From: Prunella strophiata
Taxonomy: Eukaryota; Chordata; Aves; Passeriformes; Prunellidae
Direction: 5' to 3'
DNA length: 64,000 nucleotides
Assembly (NCBI GenBank): GCA_036583965.1
Contig: JAZBQD010000019.1
Location: forward strand, 16,011,585-16,075,584
Positions 35,401-44,435 of the stretch are shown piece by piece. How positions within the stretch are numbered: the first letter of the stretch is position 1; each line of letters starts with the position of its first letter. A model generated the notes under the pieces. It worked only from the letters and a program-made list of their open reading frames with translations, was not told the DNA's origin and did not search any database. A program made the position numbers and the translations under genes.

Positions 35401-36731
35401 ATCTTGCTGAATTCTTGAGAACCACTTTTTAGTTTAGGGGCTTTATTACTGTTTGCTCTTCCTGGGATCCCAGTTGAGGATTCAACTGTTATTAGACTTC
35501 AGGTAAGAATAAGAAAGTCCTGATGTCAGGCAAATAGCCTTTTCAGTGGATATTTTGGTTTTATTCTGTAGGATTTTAAGAATGTAATGGATTAGATGGT
35601 CTTGTGTACGAGGTCAATGTGCAGCACAGCTGAATTTACCTAAGTTCAAAGAAGTTGAATTGCTGAATTGCCTGAAGTTCAAAGTGTGCAGAACAAAGAT
35701 GCATTTAGCCCAGTACTAGATCATCAGTTGAACACCTTGAATATCATAGCATCTCTAAATTATTTCCACCATTTAGTCTGGATAAACAATGCCTGCTTTT
35801 CATTACTGAAAGGATTAACAATGTTTGTTTATTTCAGTATGAGTATGCACTGAGACAGCTGTATGCCTTGGTCAACCTTTGTGAAGGAGGATACCCCATT
35901 GACAGGTAAGGAAGTTCCCAGATATGCCCTGTAGTTTTAACTGTGGCTAGAAGAACAAAAGCTAATAGGCAGATAAAGCTTAATCATAAAAGCTTCTCAC
36001 TTCTGCTCTTGTTATCATTTTGTCTGTAAATCACTCTAAATTTAGAAATGTTTGTTTTGACAAACATCATTATTTGTTCCCTCCCACTCATAATGATCCA
36101 TGTCCCCATAAACCTTTAATTTCCATACTGAGCCTCAGGGGAAATGACAGCCAGTCAGAGCATCCCACTGCACCACACAGCATCAAACAAAACAGCATGA
36201 GTGGTGCAAGGGCAGTTGCCCTGTAGCTCCTGCATGAGCTTACACTGGAGCCAGGCAGGGAACTGCTGTGTTTTCTGTGCCACCCCCTCAGCTGCTGGCT
36301 CAAAGCACCACAGCACTGCTGGGTTCTGGTGATGAAAGGAAATATGGTGCTATGTCCTTCATGTGTGGGGTAGGAAAGCAGGGAAGTAATGGTCTAGGCT
36401 GACCCCTGTTGTAGTGCAGTAGAGCTAAGGGCAACATGGTGTTGGAATTCTGTCTTAGGAATTTGTGGTAGAGGTTGGGATCCCAGCTTGTGAGTCATGC
36501 AAGAGAAGTAAAAGGGAGAGAAGAAAGCAGAAGGGTAGGGAATGTGAGGATGGACTGGTAGTTCAGAGAGTGTGTACGTGTAACTCAGGAGGTGAAGAAC
36601 TCCTGGTGGCAGCCCACTGCAGTCAGTTTGGAAAATAGTTTGAGAGCTGAGTGCCTGAAAAGTTATTAATCTTTATTGTTCTCTGTTGCAGAATATGCCT
36701 GGCCATGAATAAGGTGTGCCTTGGGTATTGA
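17298..36731 (+). CDS. LGMN: Legumain (asparaginyl endopeptidase), complete, 13 coding exons, 431 aa
   Basis: Legumain is a lysosomal C13-family cysteine protease that cleaves after Asn (and Asp at low pH), processing cathepsins and endocytosed proteins. Coding exons: 17298-17435, 25119-25216, 26037-26118, 26634-26719, 29313-29388, 29860-29922, 30790-30856, 32448-32566, 33238-33327, 34022-34219, 34818-34988, 35838-35905, 36692-36731. They sum to 1296 nt, and all junctions are GT-AG and in phase. A signal peptide (about residues 1-17) is followed by the peptidase core. Catalytic His148 (TDHG) and Cys189 (EACESGS) fall at the same numbers as in human legumain, as do the S1-pocket residues Arg44, Glu187, Ser216 and Asp231 and the RGD at 118-120. 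N-glycosylation sequons at 91, 167, 263 and 272 are kept. The autocleavage linker holds Asn322, one residue earlier than in human (323), and the C-terminal prodomain keeps its cysteines. The protein is two residues shorter than human (433). Confidence 0.97.
17436..25118 (+). other. LGMN: LGMN intron 2
   Basis: A 7.7-kb intron with no other exon or named repeat visible. An AT-rich cluster at 24839-24905 has repeated AATATGATTAA-type units and a near-perfect hairpin (24875-24898). Short ORFs match nothing. Confidence 0.6.
25119..25216 (+). CDS. LGMN: LGMN exon 3, residues 47-79
   Basis: Acceptor AATTTCAG, donor GAGGA|GTAAGT, ending at phase 2. It encodes [20 protein letters not shown] and [12 protein letters not shown], the conserved segment after the YRHQ motif. 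Confidence 0.95.
26037..26118 (+). CDS. LGMN: LGMN exon 4, residues 79-106
   Basis: Acceptor CCTTTCAG, donor AAGGAG|GTAGGA, phase 0. It encodes [20 protein letters not shown] followed by PKDYTKE, including the NGS sequon at residue 91 that is also used in mammals. Confidence 0.95.
26634..26719 (+). CDS. LGMN: LGMN exon 5, residues 107-135
   Basis: Acceptor TCCTTAG, donor GAAAAG|GTAAGA, phase 2. It encodes [20 protein letters not shown] and VGSGKVLK. The RGD at 118-120, near the active site, is preserved. Confidence 0.95.
29313..29388 (+). CDS. LGMN: LGMN exon 6, catalytic histidine exon, residues 135-160
   Basis: Acceptor TTTGTTTCAG, donor GATGAT|GTAAGC, phase 0. It encodes [20 protein letters not shown] then FPDDD. 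His148 in TDHG is the catalytic histidine. Human legumain has STGILVFPNED where this has [11 protein letters not shown]. Confidence 0.95.
29860..29922 (+). CDS. LGMN: LGMN exon 7, residues 161-181
   Basis: Acceptor ATTTTACAG, donor CGGAAG|GTAAAC, phase 0. It encodes [20 protein letters not shown] plus K, with the NKT sequon at 167. Confidence 0.95.
30790..30856 (+). CDS. LGMN: LGMN exon 8, catalytic cysteine exon, residues 182-204
   Basis: Acceptor ATTTTATAG, donor CAATG|GTGAGC, phase 1. It encodes [20 protein letters not shown] plus IN. Cys189 is the catalytic nucleophile and Glu187 lines the S1 pocket. Confidence 0.95.
32448..32566 (+). CDS. LGMN: LGMN exon 9, residues 204-243
   Basis: Acceptor GTATTACAG, donor GATATG|GTAAGA, phase 0. 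It encodes [20 protein letters not shown] followed by [20 protein letters not shown]. Ser216 and Asp231 of the substrate pocket are present. A poly-A run lies just upstream in the intron (about 32402-32415). Confidence 0.95.
33238..33327 (+). CDS. LGMN: LGMN exon 10, residues 244-273
   Basis: Acceptor TCATGCAG, donor AACAGA|GTATGT, phase 0. It encodes [20 protein letters not shown] then [10 protein letters not shown], with NTS (263) and NRS (272, completed in the next exon) sequons. Confidence 0.95.
34022..34219 (+). CDS. LGMN: LGMN exon 11, autocleavage linker and start of prodomain, residues 274-339
   Basis: Acceptor TGTCCTTCAG, donor CTGGAG|GTAAGA, phase 0. It encodes [20 protein letters not shown], the linker with Asp302, Asp308 and Asn322 (matching the processing region around human Asp303, Asp309 and Asn323), and the start of the helical prodomain. 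One residue is missing relative to human between the GM-KK and LPPV blocks. Confidence 0.95.
34818..34988 (+). CDS. LGMN: LGMN exon 12, prodomain, residues 340-396
   Basis: Acceptor TATATACAG, donor CCTGTG|GTAAGT, phase 0. It encodes helical sequence [20 protein letters not shown], then [13 protein letters not shown] [20 protein letters not shown], with the conserved Cys residues of the C-terminal domain. Confidence 0.95.
35838..35905 (+). CDS. LGMN: LGMN exon 13, residues 397-419
   Basis: Acceptor TATTTCAG, donor GACAG|GTAAGG, phase 2. It encodes [20 protein letters not shown] then ID, matching the YEYALRHLYVLVNLCE block of mammals. Confidence 0.95.
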
Positions 36732-37460
36732 TGGAAACAACAGTCCTGAATGTAACCCTTACTACAAGTGATAACTTTTCATAGCTGTCATAATCCAGAC
36801 TTTATGTGCATGCAACCTGGAGAGAGTCAGACACTGCACTGGAACTGTGCTGGGAGCTGAGGCACCAGACCATGAGCAGTGCAGCACTTGCCAGTGCTCT
36901 CCCCTGCATCCCCACCTGCTGACAGCCTGCTGCTTTGAGAGAGGCATTTTGGCAGACCACCTGGAGCTTTCAAGATGAATAATTTTTTTCAAAGCACAAT
37001 GCTCTTAGGAATCTCTGGATGAACACTACAAGTCACCTATGTGATTGCTAAATCCATCCTAAATCTAAACAATGAGTCAGTAATTCTGGGGTTTTTTTTA
37101 ATACTCTTGCTAGCTCTTAACTTTTAAAAAAAAGTTAATGAAATTCATTACAGTGACTAATTTGCAGATTGGTTGAAGAGTGAAGAAACCAAAGGTTGTT
37201 CTTTAAGTTTTAACTCCTTAACAGTTTAAAGAAATTAGTTGCATTTGGGAGCTGTTTGATGTGGACAGCACAGTTAAATGTTGAACAGTAAAAATCTTTG
37301 TGAGTAGAAAGTACTGTTTCCCAAAGAAAAACAGAAATATCTAATGCTGTAAATTTACCACCAGTATGCTGTAATCAATTGTGTATACTCACAAACCTGT
37401 GGGAAGTCATGGAGTACAGGAATTGCCTGTGAATAAAAATAAAGTTGACAGTTTCATCCA
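36692..37460 (+). CDS. LGMN: LGMN exon 14: residues 419-431, stop and 3' UTR
   Basis: The acceptor CTGTTGCAG precedes 36692. It encodes [13 protein letters not shown] with TGA at 36729-36731, then about 730 nt of 3' UTR. The coding part is only 36692-36731. The 3' end is inferred from the poly(A) signals at 37432-37443 and a TGT-rich stretch downstream (about 37466-37497); the exact cleavage site is not visible. Confidence 0.85.
37432..37443 (+). terminator. LGMN: Tandem poly(A) signals of LGMN
   Basis: Two abutting AATAAA hexamers (37432-37437 and 37438-37443), followed 25-50 nt later by the TGT-rich sequence expected of a downstream element. They lie about 700 nt after the LGMN stop codon. 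Confidence 0.8.
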
Positions 37461-37469
37461 CCCACAGTG

Positions 37470-40160
37470 TAATAGTGTTGGACATGTTGTGTCTTGAAAA
37501 TGAAGGAGAGCTAATTAATTCCAGGACATGCATTACAAAGTTAATCTGTTCCTGTAAGACTTTCATAAGGCAGGTACTCTCAAAAACACCTGCACAAGCA
37601 ACCCAACAAAACCCGAAACAAACCCGAAAACTTCCAGCCTAAAAGCAGCAACAAAGCATGTAAAGTGCCTTGAAGGCTCCACTCCTTAGAGGTGACTCAG
37701 TAAAGGACAAGCATGGCAAAATTAGAGGTTGTGAGATGATCCACAAAAGATCCAGGTTGTCCACACCTTTTTACACGTGGAGACAGGATACAGAAATATT
37801 TCAGAGTTATTTTCAGTGTGTTAAAATACGCAAAATTACCTCATCTCCATATGAAAAGAATGAAGTCTGACAAAAACTGAAGAGAGAGTTCTGGGTAGCT
37901 CCGCACAGAGGAAAGGGATTGTAGGAGTGTAACTGCTAGTTTTATATAAAGAAGAGCTTGGTAAAGCCAGGAGGAACATGAACACCTTCAAGAACACTGT
38001 CTGCTGAGAGAGAGATTGATCAAAGAGCACAGCTAGTGTCACGATGAATGGAAAAGGTGCAATTAGGCTTTACTGAATTAATAGATGAAAGTTTGCACCT
38101 TGGGAGTTGTTGAAAGTTCAGATTATGTGCTGCTTTTGAGTTGCTTCTTGTTTCTTCTCAGCTGTAAAGCTGGGGTTTTTTTAGCAGAAATCTAAAAATA
38201 AGAGTATGAAATTCATGACTGCCTGAATGTGTTGCATTTGTTTCACTGATGGCAGGAGGAAGGGCTGGCCTCACAGACAGCTCTTAGTCATTCTGGCTGC
38301 TGAAAGAAAGCATACCAAGATCTCTCAAACACTTGGAAAGAACAGGATAAATTACTCTTTCAAAGCCCTGTTTGAATATATATATTCAGTCTGCTATTTT
38401 ACTCATCTCTGCTTTTAGAGTTGTTCTCTGCCCTAGAAATCCAGGCTGCTTCTCAAGCACTTAGCATCATCAATTCATAGGTTTAACGTTTTTTGCACCC
38501 TTTATATGTGCCCATCTTTCTACTGAAGTATTCAGAAGAGGCTTTTGTTCTTCTGGATTTTCACATCTAGAATGTAGAGGTTAAAAAAGAGGCCTCCATG
38601 TTCCCCGTAGATGGTGTCACTTTGTGACCAAGAGTATCCAGCCATAGTATGTAGACCTCAAAAAGTGATTATCAGAGGGGAAGTCAGCTGCTAGCACGTT
38701 TTTATTTTCACACATCACTGACATCCTGGTGGCACTTGTTAACATCATGTGCCCTGACCCTCCTGCAGACTCTTGTATCTCTGAGGATGCAAAGCCAAAA
38801 TGTGAGAGTGGGATTTTGTTCTCTTTTTCTCTTGCAAGTGATTTCCATAGCGTCACCATCCTAAATGGCATATCCCTTCCCTCAGGTATGTGGCAAACTG
38901 AAGGACAGACACTGAAGATGTCACTGCACCCACAATGCTGAGATGGAGCAGGTTCTCATGCATGCTCTGAATTTTCAGTTCATGCCCAGACACCCATTTC
39001 ATTTTCAGTCGCTCAGGGAGCAGTCTCACAGAAGAAAAAGCAATAATCTTCACTGCAGTGATCAATACATTTGTTTTAAGGCCTCCAGATAGCACCACAC
39101 AGACTTAGTACCTGCATGGCAGGCTGTTTATTTTGTGATGGTAATAGAATCTAATGAGGAAATAATTTTAGGATTGTGCAAGGTCAGTCTTACGCCAGAG
39201 TATCTTGTGGTGAGTTGGGCAAGTACAGACACCCTCGCTCTTCCTGCAGGCATGCACTTGCTCAGCCCATCATTCCTAGAATGTTGGGATGATGGAATGC
39301 AAAATATGGGAAACTCAGGCTTCTAGCAAATTGTCACCACCAGGCAAAACAGGGCAAAGTTGAGGCTGTGCTATTTACAAAAACAGCAGAAGAATTGTAT
39401 CCGTAGCCCCAGGGAAGAGAGTCATGCACTGCAGCCAAGGTTTCCTGTCCTCCTCCTCCTCCTTGCTCCTAGGAATGGAGTCCAAGGCCATTTTCTGATC
39501 CGTGTGCCAAATCCACTGTATGTTTCTACCCCACATCCTGCTGCACAGGAGCTCACTGCTTTCCCTTGGAGAGGACCTGGAGGGCAGGTCCATGATCAGC
39601 CTCCACGGTACACTGTGTGCTGGCTACTTCTGTGTGATGCAAACTTGGATGGACACAGCTTTGTGCAGAGCTCCAGTAACCACCCTCCCTTCCTTACCAG
39701 TGATAAAGCAGAAAGCAGTTCACCTGGGTTGGAGATAATGCACTTTTTTAGATATTCCAATAAGCTGTATTGTATTAGCTCTCTTCAAACCAAGTTGCAT
39801 CTTGTCTCACCAGGACAGTTTAAGGTAAATGCTGAGCACCTGTGGCCATCTCAGGACAGGAGGCTGAAGACCTCTCATTCTAGTGCTCAGCCTCTGCCTC
39901 TGGGAACAGGGATGGAGGGGCAGCCAAGGAAAATGAAACTTAAGCTGAAGTGCTGACTTAAAGGAGCATTTTGTGCCAAGAGCTCAGGCAATTCTGAATC
40001 AGAAGCTGTTTGCTTCCTAGGGGCACGATACCCCAAAAGATGTGGAAGACAACAAAAGTCCTACAATTCTGTAAGCCTTGCACCACAGGCAGAATGGCCA
40101 GTATCCCACACTAGCAGCACCCATCCAAGGAGGGATGCTGGTGGGACAGGCAGGGCCTGC
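37470..40160. other. Intergenic DNA, LGMN-RIN3, left part
   Basis: No gene recognised. The 198-codon plus ORF at 39360-39956 has no family resemblance, no splice context and no CpG promoter, so I do not call it. Confidence 0.5.
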
Positions 40161-40362
40161 ACAGCAGCTAGATAGGAGGAAAACATTTTTCACAGTGCAG
40201 GGAGTTAAAATGCTGGAATAGGGTTCCAGGAAAGCTGCATGACCCTGGAGACTGCAGCACTGAAAGGATGAGGCTCTGAACAGCCTTGGGAGGCAGCCCT
40301 GTTTGAACAGGGATTGGACTGGTGACCCCCAGGGGTCCCTGCCAGCCTCAATCACTCTACAA
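40161..40362 (+). mobile_element. Diverged CR1-like LINE 3' fragment
   Basis: It reads in CR1 order on the plus strand: AGGAGGAAAACATTTTTCAC, AGTGCAGGGAGTTAAAATGC, GGAATAGGGTTCCAGGAAAG, then the 'gaacaggattggactggtgacccccaggggtccctgccagcctcaatcactct' type ending typical of older CR1 subfamilies. It is clearly diverged and 5'-truncated. Confidence 0.65.
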
Positions 40363-43300
40363 GCCCATAGTAAAAAGCCAGTCTTGTGCCAGGTTTCAAA
40401 GTACAGTTGGTGACTGGAGCATGAAGAGGCCCAAAAGCTCTTGAATTCAGCACAGAAACTGCCTTTGATCTCAATGGCTTTTGTTTTAGGATAAACTTGA
40501 CCTGCCAGTGTCATTATTTCAGTGAATTATTGACAGATTGTGTCACTGGGTGCAAACTGGTGCTAAATCAGCTCTGTGCATGCAGTGGCCACAGCAGCTG
40601 GTTGTTTCTGTGCAGAAGTTGCTGGGTTCAGCAGGTCTCCCTGTTCCTCTCTCTCACACTGGGATCCATTCCTTGTGAGTCAATGAGTGATCATTGCACA
40701 ACGTTTCTCTGCAAATGAGTGTTTGAAGAGGCCTTGGCAGGATTGCACAACCCTACTTGGTCAATACCTCCTGGAACACTCCTGTCTGCTGAGAGCTCAC
40801 ATGAGGGCTGGCACATGAGTCACAGCGTGACCGTCTTGACTAACCAGGGGAGGCCACAGATCACCAGGCTGGGCTGCTTCCTCTTTGCCTGGGCTGCAGC
40901 ATGAGGAATCTCCATGGAAAAGCCAATGAACAAAATCCCATGGAGCCTTTAAAAATGCCCATTTCATTCCCACACTTGACTTTTTCTCACACCATCCGAA
41001 ATGCCAAATACCTGCCCAAAGCAGTGCATGATCCTGGGCACCAAGGTCCAGAGGAAGGGGCATGCTGAATTGCTCCAGCAATCTCCCTGCTGGAGAATCA
41101 TGTGCCTTTGCCAGGGTCACCAAAACAATGGCATGTTTGTTCCAGGCTGTTTCTGTGTGACCCTGGTGCAGGCAGAGCCTGAGTGCCACCACTGAGCTGT
41201 GAGCTTGGAGAGGCAGCATTCTTCTCTGTCCTGGGTCATCCAAAACACCATCATATGTCATCTTCCCAGTTTATGTTCCCTGACAAGGGACAGCTGTGGC
41301 CACGTCACCCCTGTACTTCAGAGATGTATGTTTAATGAAATGTTGCTGGTGGTTTATATGATGGGACCAAACAAGCCAGCTGCCCACAGCCTCTGAGCAT
41401 GACTGAGCCCTAGCACAGGGATTTCCATCCAGGCAGTTCACAGCCAGGTCCAGTAATTTGCATTACTCTCAATAATCTCTGTGTTTGGGAGAGCCATGGC
41501 AGCTCTTGCAAATCAAACCAGAGCTTTGCAGTCATTATGCCAGAAGAAAATGTTGCATGTGCAATTTGAGAAAAGCCCTCGTAAATTCAAAGGTTCAAGG
41601 CACTCCTTGCATTTCAAAAACTAGAATCTGCAGGTCTGATTTTGGGTCTAGACATTAGTAAATTTAGGTCTGAGCCCATTCAGATTGCAATGATTTAACA
41701 CTCTTTCCACAGGCTCCACTGATCAGCTCTGTCCCATACTCCTCCCTAGCCCCAAGGTCCAGCTGATGACTCAGATGTCCCAGAACACTGTGAGGTGCTG
41801 GAGTGCTTCACTTCATCAGTCAGTTGCTTGACCCTGGCTGGTGCAAAGTCCAGTTGCTCTCCAGAAATATCCAGCAGATCAATCCTAGCCTCTTTCCTTC
41901 CATGTTTCTATTTTAACCTCTTACCCATCAGACTAGTTTTAGGTTCATTGACTGTGAATGTTATAATATGATAACCTGATCAGACCAAGGATCAGGAGAG
42001 CATCAGGGCAGGTTCCAGTCCTGGACATCCAGCACACCCCTGGCAATGGGGACAGGCTGAGGGCAGGGGAGCTGGAGACCACTCCAGCATCACTGGGGCA
42101 GGGGCTGACAGCCCTGGGAGGCTGAAGTGGGGTCCTGGACCATGGGCAGGGTGGGGAGGCACTGGGGAGGCACTGGAGACAGCCACACCTGTGAGTGCCC
42201 TCAGGGCCCTGAGAGCAGCATCACCTCCCAGATCAGTACTGGAAACTTGTGTCTCAGGTTTAGCCCCAGCATCCCAAGTGCCACCCTGAGAGCAGCCCAG
42301 GCTCCCAGCAGGAGCACACAGCCCTGCAGGAGGGTGATGGCAGCATGAGGGAGGGCTTCAGCTCTGGCATCCTGAACATGCTGCCAGAGGCAAGGCAGAG
42401 GTGCCAACAGCTGCACATAGCAGAAATAACTATGCCTTTGGAGTCAGCTGTGCTGTCAGGCACTGCAAGCTCTGCACGTGATAGCCTCAAAACCAAGATT
42501 GCTGTTATTCACTGTTCCTCATTCTTGGTTGTTGTCCCTTCCCAACAAGATGTGCTCACAGCCCATGCTGGCAGATGCACAGCACTGGTTTGCTGTCTGT
42601 ATGCAGATTTGGCTACAGCTGGGGCACACAGACATGGACATTTATTTCAAGCCCCAGAGACTGAGAGAGGGACCAGCTTTATGTAATACCCTTTTAGCCT
42701 TGGAGCTTCAGGAGTAAGGCAGAGACCTTGGGCAACTTGGCCCAAGGTGCTCTAAATCTCTTTTGAATGTTATTGGGAGGAAACAATAGCAAGTCTGAAT
42801 AAAACACCTTTTTGTAATCAGAGCTTTGCTAGGCCTAATTCCAAGCTGGTGGAGCTGCAGAGGAGGTTACTGGCTTCCTGCATGCAGACAACCCAGTATT
42901 TTGTGTTTGCAGTGGGAATCTTGCCTGTGTGAAGGGACCCAGAAGACACGGGCCTGTCTTGCAATTAAGGCTTCTGTTTCCATTATCCAATCCTGAAAAA
43001 TTGTTTTCAAATTCAATGAAATGCATTTTTTGCATTGATTCAACACATTCTGTGGGTGTTTGTTTGTTCAGGGAAACTTAAGTCTGCAATGACTGAATGA
43101 CTAAAAGCACACGTAGAAAGGAGAATTAGAAAGTTCTGTCTGCAACAGCCTGAATTTATTAAAGTAATAACTTGGTGGGAATTACAGCTAGGATAGCACT
43201 TGTGAAAATGACAGCCATGTAAAAAGGGATTGGTATTTAATTCTAACCCCTTTTGACTTTCAAATTTTAATCTGGTTTGATACACTGGGCAAATTATTAA

Positions 43301-43630
43301 GTTCTTTACAAAGGCTTATTTTAAAATAATTGCACCATATCACACATTGAAATAAATATACAATTAACCAGACATTATCAAACAACCAACATGAATAAAA
43401 CTGCTGTACATGTAAAACTGATGGTGAAGACTGAATTTTTAGGAAAAATACATTGATGAAAATGCCTATGTTACCTGATTTGAGTGACAGATAGAAGGCA
43501 AAAACCATATTCTTAGTGAAAGTACAGGGTGACCTTGCACTGTTTGTAAATATGTGGATTTCAAAGGCAAAGACAAGTTGTTGACAGCAAGACAGAGATG
43601 GAGTTCTGCTACAGGTGGCAACCCTATGCC
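40363..43630. other. Intergenic DNA, LGMN-RIN3, right part
   Basis: No gene recognised. Segments at about 41990-42480 are moderately GC-rich with overlapping ORFs on both strands but show no conserved motif. The true RIN3 3' UTR may extend into the right side of this range. Confidence 0.45.
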
Positions 43631-43634
43631 ACTG

Positions 43635-44126
43635 AATACATCAGACAATACCCAGTTTATTCAAACTGAGTGAACAGATACCATAAAGCACAAACACAGT
43701 CTTACCTCCAAACAGATTGAGGTATGTGCAGGCCTTTCAAAGGCCTTGTGCACAGATGTGATTCACACCTGCCATAATTTTTTTATAAAGTAAATGTCCA
43801 CCTTTTTGCAAGATCTCTGGATTTTCTCTTACTGTTCATTTACATTCTCCAGTGTTGGCTGGTTGCAGCTAAGAGGTTCTGAGGCTTGACACTTCAAGTT
43901 TTCCAGAGGATGAATATTCTCCTGAATGCTCCTTTTACTTCTGCAAGTGACCTCTACCTGAGGATCGCCGTGTGTTCAGTCACCATCTACAATTAGCCTA
44001 TCTGCCCTATACTGAAAGCCACACTCCAGAGAACTTCCAAGGTCTGCAGATACCAGAGGATCTCACAAGGTAAATTATCCAGCTCTTCCAGGATGACAGC
44101 AAAGACAGAAAAAAGCACCATGGCCC
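43635..44126 (-). other. RIN3: RIN3 3' UTR (end tentative)
   Basis: Sequence after the RIN3 stop codon on minus. The first AATAAA on the minus strand is at 43661-43656 and a second is at 43160-43155. Neither has a convincing downstream GT-rich element, so the transcript end is uncertain. Confidence 0.4.
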
Positions 44127-44435
44127 TTAGGAAAAGTCTGACTCTTTGACAATTGGAACTGGTGGGGTTTTATGGTCAATTGGTTTATAAATAAAATGGA
44201 AATCTTTCTTGGTTTCACTCTTCAGCAGGGAGGCTTTGATATGGTGTGGAAGGGCATCTTTGTCCAGCTGCAGCCACTGGTCATCAACATAAACAAAGAG
44301 TCCATAGTCCTTGGGATGGGACACTTCAAACTTCTCGGCACACTGCTGGCTCAGCTGCTCAGCTGTGGTGTCGCGACGGGAAGCAAGTGTCCTTGATTGA
44401 CCACTGGTTTCCAGAAAGGAGATACAGATGAAATC
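44127..44435 (-). CDS. RIN3: RIN3 last exon, Ras-association domain and stop
   Basis: Acceptor TCTCTTCAG before 44435, phase 0. It encodes 102 residues beginning DFICISFLETSGQSRTLASR and continuing AEQLSQQCAEKFEV, YGLFVYVDDQWLQLDKDALP and KKDFHFIYKPID, ending VKESDFS with TAA at 44129-44127. It matches the RIN3 C-terminal RA domain. The glycine-rich insert near the end of the human protein is absent here. Confidence 0.93.
   Translation of the reverse strand, partial: DFICISFLETSGQSRTLASRRDTTAEQLSQQCAEKFEVSHPKDYGLFVYVDDQWLQLDKDALPHHIKASLLKSETKKDFHFIYKPIDHKTPPVPIVKESDFS

Larger units (their letters stand above)
25217..36691 (+). other. LGMN: LGMN introns 3-13
   Basis: Introns at 25217-26036, 26119-26633, 26720-29312, 29389-29859, 29923-30789, 30857-32447, 32567-33237, 33328-34021, 34220-34817, 34989-35837 and 35906-36691. 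All start GT and end AG. The range given also spans the exons, which are listed separately. A 163-codon ORF at 31069-31560 in intron 8 resembles nothing known. No CR1 copy was recognised inside these introns. Confidence 0.85.

Noticed and set aside
39360..39956. 198-codon plus ORF between LGMN and RIN3
   Set aside because: No family resemblance, no CpG promoter, and low-complexity Ser/Pro/Leu composition; best read as chance.
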